From Homarus americanus (Eukaryota > Arthropoda > Malacostraca > Decapoda > Nephropidae): 64,000 nucleotides of DNA. Positions 1 through 8,592 of the stretch are shown here, one piece after another. The translations under genes and the position numbers were made by a program. The notes beneath the pieces are model-generated. The model was not told the origin of the DNA. It saw only the letters and a list, made by a program, of their open reading frames with translations, and searched no databases. How positions within the stretch are numbered: the first letter of the stretch is position 1; each line of letters opens with the position of its first letter. Location: NCBI RefSeq assembly GCF_018991925.1, contig NW_024735554.1, positions 3,055,670 to 3,119,669 on the forward strand, written 5' to 3'.

Positions 1-119
1 ATATGGGATTAATTGAAATGGAGTCCAGGCCGATCCCCAAACTCCACTTTTTGACGACACATAACTGTTGCAGTAAAAATTTTATCTTAACTTTATGATG
101 GTATGAAAAAACAAGTAAT

Positions 120-185
120 ATAGAAGAGGTTAGGTTAGGAAAGATAAAGGTTAACATAGGAAAAATAAAGGAAAGGTTAGAAAAC
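120..185. repeat. Short GGTTAGG-rich tract in the Tigger
   Basis: Several GGTTAG/GGTTAA words occur within 65 bases, between the transposase stop and the element end. It resembles the TTAGG-like tracts elsewhere in the window but is too short and too irregular to be called telomeric. Confidence 0.3.
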
Positions 186-269
186 TAAAAATTAGGTGGA
201 ACACTTACGGTAGTAGAAGAGATGGGTCGGCATACGGGGGTGGAGGCTGGTTCCGAGGTAGAGGGCAGA

Positions 270-2072
270 TTACTGGCCTTCATGTGAATCACCATTACTA
301 GGTGAATCATCATCACTGTCACTTACAGTTGTCAGGGCTTCCCTGACAAATCCCTCAAAGTCAACTTCACTGTCACTATCAATGGCTTGGGCTGGCTGTG
401 GTGGGTTGCGGGTGAAGAAATCTGTTATGCTTTGCTGACGGCTGGCGTTGATGTTGTCGTGATACACCTTGATGTACGGCTCCATAGCCTGCACCAGCCG
501 GTTATGGAAGACTTCATAGCGGTCATCGTCATTGTCGCGGGAAAGGAAGGACTTCATCTTCTCTGCACACTCCATGGCACCCTTAATATCACTATGACTT
601 AAATTGTGTTCTTCGGAGACTGCCGCACCTTCTTCCTCCTCTTCACTGACGTGTTCTTCTTCCAACATCTCGTCGGCAGTCACTTCAGGATTTCTGATCA
701 CCTCCAGGATGTCGTCGTTGGTGGTCTCGGAGAAGCCTGGAACTGTAACAGTCTGCGCAGCTTCTCTGGCAAGGTCCACTGCTACTGCAACATTCTGAAC
801 CTCACCAGTCACAGATTGACTCCTCCTCTCACCTGGTATTCCATGCAACACATGTCTCCATGCGTGACGAATTGTAGCAATAGACAGCTGATCCCATGAC
901 TCCACCAAGATGTCCACAGCTTTCTTGATGTTAAATACTCTCCAGAATTGTTTGAAGAGTATTTTTTGCTGTTCTAACTGTTGTTCCTCATCTTCGTCGC
1001 TCTTGCTATCGGTGGTGGTGTCACTCAGGTTACGCAACTCTTCCCTGGTGTTGGTGTAGTCGTTCAGGAGCTGGAATTTTTTTGTTGAGAATGCAGCTTT
1101 CACATTGCAAATCAACTCCTGGTCCATGGGCTGTAATATAGACGTAGTGTTGGGAGGAAGGAAGACCACTTTTACGTTGGGGTGACGATCTAACAGTAGG
1201 GGCGAGTGTCCTGGTGCGTTGTCCAGCAGCAACAAAATATTAAATGGGACATTCTGTCGCTCACAGAATTTCTTTACATCGGGAACAAAACAGTCATCAA
1301 ACCAGGAGAGGGACAGTGTAGAGAACATCCATGCCTTACGTGCTGTCAGCCAGTGGACATTTAGCTTGGTCATGTCCATGCTCTTGTAGGCGTGCGGCTT
1401 GCGGGCTGTGTGGATCACCGATAACTTGAGCTTACAGGTACCGGAGGCATTGGTGGTAAACAGGACGGTGATGCGTTCCTTCTGCATTTTCCGGCCCCGA
1501 ATCCTGCTGGCATTCTTCACAACGAAGGACTTGGAAGGTAGTTTTTTCCAGAAAAGACCAGATTCGTCCATGTTAAACACCTGGTCGTCACTGTACTGTC
1601 CTTCCTCCATAATCTCACGTAAAAACGGAGGAAATTCCCGAGCCGCAGCACGATCAGCACTCGCTTCTTCACCACCAATGTTTATATTGGTGATCTTGTT
1701 CCGGATCTTAAACCTCTGTAACCACCCAGAGGAAGCATTAAAGGGTTTGGGCTCTGAAGTTCCCATCTTTCGTGCCACTGCCATGTACAGTTCACGTGCG
1801 TAGTCCTTCACAGAGCGCGTGTCGACCGCCATGTTCCGTCGCGCCTGACGCACCAAGTACCTCACAAGTAATTTTTCTGTCTTGAGAAGCACCTGGTTGT
1901 GAAAATACTTGATCATAGAAGCACCTGTAGACTTTGTGATCTTCATGTGCTCCTTTATCTTGGCTGAATCCTTCTTTATAGTCCGGATCGTAGATTCGTT
2001 CACGCCATTCTGGCGCGCCAAATCAACCTGCCTTGTTCCTTTCTCCAACTCTTGGGTGATGCTATACTTCAC
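270..2072 (-). CDS. Tigger transposase (DDE_1 superfamily), near intact
   Basis: Cut-and-paste transposase that binds the element's ends and moves it to TA sites. The 600 visible residues hold an N-terminal psq/CENP-B helix-turn-helix (about 1-45, with LARQNGVNESTIRTI), a second CENP-B/Tc5 DNA-binding region (about 60-130, with GWLQRFKIRNKI), the RNase H-like DDE_1 core and an acidic tail. The catalytic triad is visible: D169 in NMDESGLFW, D284 in LLLDNAPGHS and D317 in LQPMDQELI, giving DD(32)D spacing as in pogo. The first codon of this stretch is GTG, not a real start; the frame stays open upstream to about 2195, through a typical PGPSGTKPKK leader, with no ATG. An ATG at 2172 is in another frame, so one indel probably separates start and body. 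The protein is otherwise unbroken. Confidence 0.88.
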   Translation of the reverse strand: MKYSITQELEKGTRQVDLARQNGVNESTIRTIKKDSAKIKEHMKITKSTGASMIKYFHNQVLLKTEKLLVRYLVRQARRNMAVDTRSVKDYARELYMAVARKMGTSEPKPFNASSGWLQRFKIRNKITNINIGGEEASADRAAAREFPPFLREIMEEGQYSDDQVFNMDESGLFWKKLPSKSFVVKNASRIRGRKMQKERITVLFTTNASGTCKLKLSVIHTARKPHAYKSMDMTKLNVHWLTARKAWMFSTLSLSWFDDCFVPDVKKFCERQNVPFNILLLLDNAPGHSPLLLDRHPNVKVVFLPPNTTSILQPMDQELICNVKAAFSTKKFQLLNDYTNTREELRNLSDTTTDSKSDEDEEQQLEQQKILFKQFWRVFNIKKAVDILVESWDQLSIATIRHAWRHVLHGIPGERRSQSVTGEVQNVAVAVDLAREAAQTVTVPGFSETTNDDILEVIRNPEVTADEMLEEEHVSEEEEEGAAVSEEHNLSHSDIKGAMECAEKMKSFLSRDNDDDRYEVFHNRLVQAMEPYIKVYHDNINASRQQSITDFFTRNPPQPAQAIDSDSEVDFEGFVREALTTVSDSDDDSPSNGDSHEGQ

Positions 2073-2603
2073 CTCGTAGCTTAAGGAACGTCGTGTCTTC
2101 TTTGGTTTAGTGCCGCTGGGTCCAGGTAAGGAAAGGTTTCTCTCTGGGGGTGGTGGTCCGGGCGGAAGCCATTTTACGGAACAATGGATGCGCGTTTACA
2201 CGGAGTGGCCTGGAGGGATGAAACTGCCGCGGCTAGGTCAAGCGTCGTCTCTCCTCCCTCCCTCCCTCCCCCGGGTGGACACGTCATAATACTTTAAGCC
2301 AATTACAGCTAGCAGCAGAGGGGGGTAGGGATGCATGGCCAATCACAGGTCTGATACGTCATATGACGTCAGTGATAACGCAACAAAGACACACACTGCG
2401 CAACCTTACCGCGCCGCTTGCCCAAGCGGAGGGAGAGGCAGGCAGGCGGGCGGGTGGGTGGCGCGTGGGGCAAATCTAAAAATAGCGTCGCGCCGGACAC
2501 ACTCCGCGTAATGGGGTTCACGTACCGCGTAATGTGAGCACGTGAGGTTCTGGCAAGGCACCGCGTAATGTGAGGGTTGACTGTACTGTAAATATTTCCT
2601 TAC

Positions 2604-3231
2604 CATTTGTAGAAAGTCAATTAATTTCTTAGGATCTTGGACGGTGCTTAAGTCAACTATATCCATTGGGAGACCATACTTCCTGTAGAGAAAATATTTT
2701 TTAAATTAATTACATTTAATAGGAACCCACACTACCTGAGCACAGACATATTTGCTTTCATTCACCCATAAACAAAATACAGTACCGTACTTGTGAAGAA
2801 ATAAATCCAGCATATATTTATGATCATTATCAACTGGGAAAACAACTGACGAGATAAACACAAACTACCGACTCACTTATATGGGCTAGGCTGAACTCCT
2901 GTAGCATCTGATAGGAACCGAAATTCTGGTAAATTTTCGATGAGACTGGAGCAAATAAGTTCGTCCCTTTGTGGTGAATTCTCAAGTTCCGGTTGGTAAG
3001 TCCTACGTAGGCTGGGTGTTGTTGGTATATAGGTGTAGAGTTCGTGACTTTCAGGGAGTCTTCGGGCATAAAAATATGGTGCTATTACTTCTACATGGCA
3101 AATGCCATAAGTACAGACAGTTTTTGGTTTGGTGGTGTTCTCATGAGGACCGTTTCGTTAGCATTGAATTCTTGGGAATACCCGCTCGTTCGGAGTCCCT
3201 TGAATGGTGCTGCCTCTCGCGAGTGCGACAT
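2604..3231 (-). CDS. Unrecognised gene, exons 1-2, continuing beyond left edge
   Basis: Two exons join in frame. Exon 1 runs 3231 to 2877 and ends at the donor gtgagt (2876-2871). Exon 2 runs 2682 to 2604, with acceptor ctctacag before it and donor gtaagg after it; the 194-bp intron is phase 2. The start ATG at 3231 has an in-frame TAA three codons upstream. The protein opens MSHSREAAPFKG, passes through IAPYFYARRLPESHELYTYI and ends in the window at KYGLPMDIVDLSTVQDPKK. Exon 1 needs one missing base: the frame changes at a run of five A near 3112, between residues PPNQK and TVCTYG. Six A would keep it open, so this is either an assembly error or a real frameshift. The second intron receives the Tigger 18 nt after its donor. 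I do not recognise the family and infer no function. Confidence 0.68.
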
Positions 3232-3471
3232 GACTCTTTAGATTAAGGGCAACAAATCATTCCTTTGACTTGATGGGGTCCGTGCGTCTATGTCCTAGCT
3301 TGAGAAATCTATGTTAAATCTCAGTGTGTCTAGTAAGCATTTGACCAATCGCATAAAAGAAACCTTCATGATCTATGAACATTGAAATTTGAGTACTGTA
3401 AGGAAATTTTGAGTGTGCAACGAGGGTGACAATAGTGCATAGGGGTGAATTTCTAAAATTGATTAAATGGA
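3232..3471. other. Upstream flank of the minus-strand gene
   Basis: AT-rich sequence between the start of the gene at 3231 and the transposon at 3480. It should hold its 5' UTR and promoter unless a further upstream exon lies beyond the transposon. I see no clear TATA box or coding exon. Confidence 0.3.
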
Positions 3472-3479
3472 ATGGCCAT
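3472..3479. repeat. 8-bp target-site duplication, left copy
   Basis: ATGGCCAT lies directly outside the left inverted repeat and recurs at 6513-6520 outside the right one. It fits the hAT consensus nTnnnnAn. Because it is its own reverse complement, it could also be the outermost part of the inverted repeat. Confidence 0.6.
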
Positions 3480-6400
3480 TGGTCCAATACTGCGTACCCA
3501 TGAAAAAAGAACACAGGCGAAATCCTGGGTCATTTGGACAATATTTAGAGGTAGCTCAAGTCAATTGAAGTTTTATCCTTTTGGCAAAAAATACGAATAT
3601 TCATAATATGCCGGTTTATTTTAAAATTTACACATTGAGCAAGTTTATGTGTACACTGTACATATAAATGATTAATTCCTTTTTAAAATGAAACTGCAGT
3701 GAACACGCTTACATCAATGGGTGGGAGAGGTGTGGACAACCCATTCATTGTTTTCGCTTTTTGCTTGTAAGGTCCTGTTTTGATGTCCCTGGTTGTGACC
3801 GCCTCTGCTCTTCAACAACCTGCAGCAGATGTTGACGCTGGTCTTCACTCTTCGTGATCTTGCTGTTGAATGCCTGTATCAAGGCAATCCCTCTCTCTGC
3901 AGTGTCGTTGATGACTCTGAGACCACCCACAACTGCGACGCCAGTTTTGAAGTCTTCATCATCAGACCATGTGTCAGGTTCCTTGGACAAAAAAGAAGTC
4001 TTCATTTTGAGACTTTCAAATAGAAAGTTTGATCCTCTAGAAGCAAAGTCTGAGAGCTGCTTTGTGGGAAGGGAAGATGTGGCAGGAAGAGCAGCACGTT
4101 TTGGTGAATCCTCGGTCGCCTTCCTCTCAACGATTGCCCGAACTATGTTTGTCTTCATTGTTGCATTAACTTGTGGATCGAAGAGTGCAAGACCCACCAA
4201 GCCTTCACTGAGGTACCACAGGTGACGACCGAAGACTGTGAGACATGTTCTTGATATTTTGACGTCGTGGTACTCTGACAGGTCTTGGAGGAGCCGCAAA
4301 TCATTAGCAGGAGCGGAGGATGGAACGGAGGCCGTGAACCATGCACTGACATACACCTCTAGCACAAAGAATGTGAATCGTTTCAAGCCTAATGTCTCAC
4401 GAGCAGTTAGTTTAAACTGATTAGCAAAAATCAGGATCTTCATGACATAAATGAGCTTAGCCATCCACCGTGCTCGGTGAAGTGCTCCGGGCCGTCGGAG
4501 ATTAAACTTGGGTAGAGCTCCATCGAGACACCTGATTGCTAGCTCCAGTACCTCACGGTAATCATCACGTGGCTGCTGCTTCTTGCCCAGATGATGTTTC
4601 CAGCAACAGATGAGGTCATCTCGTTTCTCGTACAAACTTGGAGGGAGGTCTGAGAGAGGGCTGTAGTCATCTTGACTGATGTCCTTCCACTTATGCTTGA
4701 AGCGAGAGAAGAGAGTATTATCTGGTCCAGAGGAAGGCCCCATGCATTCCACATACGCTTTCTCGGCAACAAGCTCAAGGATGTGGTGACGACACGCGAG
4801 ATGCAGAAGACGGCGGCCGAGTTTCTGCTCCAGAATGACACATGCCCCCGACAAGTGCCCAGTGTTTGAAGCTGTTGTGTCAAAACTGAGTGCTGAAACA
4901 TTCTCTGATATTTTCCACTCTTCCAGCGCTGCACTGACTGCTGTAGCAATGGCCTGTCCAGTCCCTGACAATAGTTTCGGGACACCAAGCAGCTTTTCAG
5001 TATTGATTCCGGAGACAAGAATGGCGATTCGGTCAACACTCGCTCCTTGTTCATCAGGAATAATTTTTCCATCCCAGTGCACAGTGAGCACTTCACTAGG
5101 TTGAAATTTTTCTTTAATTTCGTTGGCAATCCCAGAACGGTGGGTCGCTCGCGAAGTACGCACTGTCTCATAGTTTAAAACTAGTTCCATTGGGTCATGA
5201 CCTAGACTAGCAGCCGTGGCACTGACGATCCGGAGAGCAGAGCGGTGACTGATCCCAGTGCGGTCCAATGTACTTGACAATTCAGGGGTGATAACTTTGA
5301 GAGTAGCACGTTTACGATTGGAAGAAGATACCACTGGTGATATCGCTAGGGAACTTGTAGATGATGACGAGCTTGATTGTGATTCTGTTTCAGACGAAGA
5401 ACCCAACTCATCATATTCAAGAGCAGAACTGGCTTGATTCTGTTGTAGAGATTGCTTACTCTTGCTTTCTTCCCGACGCTTGATGGAACAAGCAATCTTT
5501 TTGTCTACTCCTGCCATTACACCTCTTCTCCCTTTTTCTCGTTGCGCTGCCAGGAATGCTCGGTCTTCTTTGATGGTCAAGAGCTGCATTGCCTTGGGGT
5601 GGGCAACATCGAAGAGGTCCTCTAACTCATCACAAAAAGTTTCCTCTTTCTTACGTTGTGTGTCTGTAGTGCGAGTGCAGTTTTTCTTAAGTCCCTTCCA
5701 CATTAAAAATAGATCCACTACCTTTCGTCCAATACTCTTCTTAGTTATGGTAGGAATCCGTGCTTTATTCCAGAAACTAATAACCGATGCTGCAACTTCA
5801 CTCGCAGAATCATTCACTGTTTTCTTATGTTCATTGTGACCGTGGAAAAACAGACGTAGAACATCTCTTGAAGGAAGTTGTGCACCCGTGATTTCGGTTA
5901 TGTGTTGACCAATGAGCCAAACTTCAGTTTTTGAACGTGTACTCTCCATTGAACCTGAAACAAACAAAAACATTTATGTAACTTATGTTGTTACTGTTAT
6001 GCAAACAACAGCACCCATAAAGCATACGGCATGCAAGATCACTTGTATAAAGTTTTTAAAGTGTTATATACCTAAATTGATGCATTGATTTTAGACAAAG
6101 ACAATGGTACTAACCGTAATACTGCAACAAGAGCGACGCGCACACACCCACCGTCACGTCTCACACACAACTGATGCTACTGTACCAGTCAGACACTGGC
6201 ACACAACCTCTTCCCCCTACCCAGACTGACACCCGCCTCTCCCTCCCCTCTGCATTGCCAATAGCTGCACCAGCCAAAATACTCATTACTCATTTTTAGA
6301 AAAAATGTTAGGAACAACTTTAGTTTGAATTTGCATTCTACATATACCTGCAAAGTTTCATAGTAATCGGTTCATAAATAAAGAAATTAGAAAAAATCAA

Positions 6401-6512
6401 TAATAATTTCAGTAGTGTTAACTTCAAATGGCTTGAGCCACCTCTAAATATTGTCCAAATGACCCAGGATTTCGCCTGTGTTCTTTTTTCATGGGTACGC
6501 AGTATTGGACAA
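3480..6512 (-). mobile_element. Complete DNA transposon, possibly hAT-related
   Basis: A 3033-bp element bounded by inverted repeats of about 90 bp: 3480-3570 and the complement of 6423-6512. Both read GTCCAATACTGCGTACCCAT near the tip, then share GGCGAAATCCTGGGTCATTT. They differ at only a few positions, so the copy looks recent. It is flanked by ATGGCCAT on both sides and holds one long minus-strand ORF. The 8-bp duplication and the C-terminal AERG motif suggest hAT kinship, but inverted repeats this long are unusual for hAT. The superfamily is an inference. Confidence 0.78.
3745..5973 (-). CDS. 742-aa transposase-like protein of the 3480-6512 element
   Basis: Probable DDE-type transposase. 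Residues 1-150 are basic and likely bind DNA; 155-225 is a low-complexity Ser/Glu linker; 240 onward is a conserved core. Visible candidate catalytic or structural motifs are HWDGK (D301), LSFDTTASNTG (D365), HLACRHHILELV (C394, H397, E400), GALHRARWMAKLIY (about 496-509) and INDTAERGIALIQ (689-701); the last resembles the end of the hAT RNase H/dimerisation region. The first ATG is at 5973, but a good splice acceptor (tttgtttcag) ends at 5955 just before a second ATG at 5949, so the natural start is probably residue 9 (MESTRSKTEVW) after a 5' UTR intron. The ORF has no stop or frameshift. I recall similar proteins in crustaceans and Hydra, without a firm family name. Confidence 0.72.
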   Translation of the reverse strand: MFLFVSGSMESTRSKTEVWLIGQHITEITGAQLPSRDVLRLFFHGHNEHKKTVNDSASEVAASVISFWNKARIPTITKKSIGRKVVDLFLMWKGLKKNCTRTTDTQRKKEETFCDELEDLFDVAHPKAMQLLTIKEDRAFLAAQREKGRRGVMAGVDKKIACSIKRREESKSKQSLQQNQASSALEYDELGSSSETESQSSSSSSTSSLAISPVVSSSNRKRATLKVITPELSSTLDRTGISHRSALRIVSATAASLGHDPMELVLNYETVRTSRATHRSGIANEIKEKFQPSEVLTVHWDGKIIPDEQGASVDRIAILVSGINTEKLLGVPKLLSGTGQAIATAVSAALEEWKISENVSALSFDTTASNTGHLSGACVILEQKLGRRLLHLACRHHILELVAEKAYVECMGPSSGPDNTLFSRFKHKWKDISQDDYSPLSDLPPSLYEKRDDLICCWKHHLGKKQQPRDDYREVLELAIRCLDGALPKFNLRRPGALHRARWMAKLIYVMKILIFANQFKLTARETLGLKRFTFFVLEVYVSAWFTASVPSSAPANDLRLLQDLSEYHDVKISRTCLTVFGRHLWYLSEGLVGLALFDPQVNATMKTNIVRAIVERKATEDSPKRAALPATSSLPTKQLSDFASRGSNFLFESLKMKTSFLSKEPDTWSDDEDFKTGVAVVGGLRVINDTAERGIALIQAFNSKITKSEDQRQHLLQVVEEQRRSQPGTSKQDLTSKKRKQ

Positions 6513-6520
6513 ATGGCCAT
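6513..6520. repeat. 8-bp target-site duplication, right copy
   Basis: ATGGCCAT, identical to 3472-3479, directly outside the right inverted repeat. Confidence 0.6.
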
Positions 6521-6706
6521 CTAAAAATAAAAACTTTCACTTTTTATTGTCACTCTAGTGTGCACTTTATCTACCGATGTGAGGGTGTATTTTGTAACAT
6601 GTAACCCATTTTTTATTATTATTATATGATATGAGGCATCTAACTCAAATCATTATTATTCTATGATGATGTACTTAACCCCATGTATTATTATATGATA
6701 TGATGT
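6521..6706. repeat. AT-rich degenerate TATGATATGATG tract
   Basis: Non-coding, with repeated words ATTATTATATGATATGA and ACTTAACCCCATGTATTAT. Related sequence lies at 8595-8725, beyond the first LTR-like copy. This is the sequence into which copy 1 inserted. Confidence 0.5.
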
Positions 6707-8588
6707 TATACTGCCAGATTCTGGGGTCACTAAGTCTAAGGGGATAACTTAACTCTAATCTTAATTCCTAAGGGTCGCTGCCACCAGACCCCCTCTGGAC
6801 AGCATGTAGCTCGTTAGGTAGCGGGCAGAGCGGACTAGGCATTGGGTTAGGTTTTCCATTGACCAGATCGATAAGGGTAAAGAAGGGTGAAACCATAACA
6901 TGTCTTACTTGATTTATTCCTTATCAAACATACTGGTAAAAAACATATACATGAATTGGCCTTCCTCAGAAGAACAACGGAAATGTGGTTACCCAGATGG
7001 GCCCCAGACTCTTACATTGATGGCGTGTCATCCACCTACTTATTGCATAACAATCTGTGACCACCGTACCTCAGTCGTTCCTTCTTACAATATCCCTTAA
7101 CACATCAGACTGCTCCACCTGTGTGGGATCTAGTACTGTCGGTTATCATACATAGTAGCACCATCTCAACACACCTGTTACACTCCATACCTGCGAGTAT
7201 GTGACTCCTTGTGACTTTTAGGTATACACAACAGGCACCTCGTTTGCACACCGCCCTCGATGGGTAAAGACGAGGGCTTCACCTAGAGACATACCAGCAC
7301 TATTTCTACGCCTGGTATTATAGGTCGCTCCAAGTGACGACCGCAGAGTTTCTCACGGTCTCCTTAGTTGTGACTATTCATTTGGAGTGGTGCGCTGGAA
7401 ATCCACAGGTTCACAGTGGTTTGGCATAGCGGTGAGTAGTCCCCACCTGTTGTGACGCTCAAAGGGACAACGGCGGCCGGGCGGCAAGGTACTCCGACCA
7501 CATGGCACCTGAGGTGACGGTAGAACGAGGAAGACTGAGAAATAATGCCTGACGGGCGGTTATCCCACCCCTTAACACATTCCTATCACACTTATATATC
7601 CGGCAAAGCTTTAAACTGTAGTAACTTCTATTTATCAACCTTAATTATAGGGCGGGATATAGCCCGCTAGGACACTGACCTGAGGTGACGGTAGAACGTG
7701 GAAGACTGAGGGCAGTGCCCCGCCGCTCCTCGTCACATAGGCCTACAGTTTCCAATCCTCAATTTACACTTTTGTTTCTTATGGTTCTCACCTGAACACT
7801 TTTCGGTATATTGTCACTCATGTCTTATAAACACATATTTTAATCCTAAATTACACACTAAGGTAAGGTCTTGGTTTGCTAGTGCTTGGGTAAATGCCTG
7901 GGATTATAATATCAACGTGGCATCTGAGGCGGGTACATGACGCGCCTTGAAACAAAGGCTGAATGATCATGGCGGGGGTGTATCAACTTCACTTAAAAAC
8001 TGTAATGAGGGATCCTCCTCTCACACATTGCACTATTTGAACACAAGACATAAGATTCTCTGATCACTGTACCTGTCGTGGGTATATGTCACGTGAGGCT
8101 ACGAGGTGTATTAAATTCATACCGACGCATACACGATATTTCCTTTCAAGTATAGTTTCTGGATCACTGTCAACACCTCACATAGTTCTGATACATTTAT
8201 CCTTTTTCCAGATCATTGTTCTCATGTATTTTCATATGATATCTATTGGAGTTATGTTCGCTACACGCTCACAGACGTAAATAGTAAGACCTTCAAACCC
8301 TGATCCACACTTAGTCTTACAGTACACTAGTCTGGCTCAACTGGACTTTAACATTCATCTTATGCCTACCCTGAGTGATCCTTAATGCTATGAATACATA
8401 CACTTAATATGATATAACTATACCTGGGTACAATACAACACATGGTCTAGGAACCTTGAGTAGGTGAGTTGTCCTTTATCAATGTTTCCCGTTTTCTGAG
8501 GTTCTACAAGCGCGGTGCATTTGAATGTTATGTAGCGTAATATGAATTAAATGGGATTTTTAGGGATGACAATGATGTGCGCAGTACA
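6707..8588. mobile_element. LTR-like element, copy 1 (1882 bp)
   Basis: Starts TATACTGCCAGATTC and ends GTGCGCAGTACA. The outer seven bases are imperfect inverted repeats (TATACTG and the complement TGTACTG). It is flanked by the 4-bp duplication ATGT (6703-6706 and 8589-8592). It aligns over most of its length with 10364-12089, for example at CAGCATGTAGCTCGTTAGGT and CCATTGACCAGATCGATAAG. No coding sequence is visible. The length and 4-bp duplication suit a solo LTR of a Gypsy-like retrotransposon; a non-autonomous DNA element is the alternative. Confidence 0.7.
7508..7710. repeat. Pair of 32-bp direct repeats, 171 bp apart (copy 1)
   Basis: A 32-bp stretch beginning CCTGAGGTGACGGTAGAAC occurs at 7508-7539 and again at 7679-7710 with one difference. 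The equivalent place in the second LTR-like copy also has a 32-bp pair at exactly 171 bp, but with another sequence. Confidence 0.85.
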
Positions 8589-8592
8589 ATGT

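Larger units (their letters stand above)
1..2583 (-). mobile_element. Tigger/pogo DNA transposon, cut by left window edge
   Basis: The right end carries a terminal repeat reading, on the minus strand, CAGTCAACCCTCACATTACG and is followed by the dinucleotide TA at 2584-2585, the usual pogo/Tigger target. The motif ATTACGCGG recurs through the end at 2510-2570. The body encodes a Tigger transposase on the minus strand. Bases 1-60 match, in reverse complement, the sequence at about 50865-50925 of the smaller relative at 50387-51003, which lies about 80-140 bp from that element's end. So only the last 100 bp or so of this copy should be missing to the left. Low decay suggests a fairly young insertion. 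Confidence 0.9.

Noticed and set aside
4539..5171. 210-aa ORF overlapping the 742-aa transposase on the same strand
   Set aside because: Alternative frame inside a longer, family-like coding sequence.
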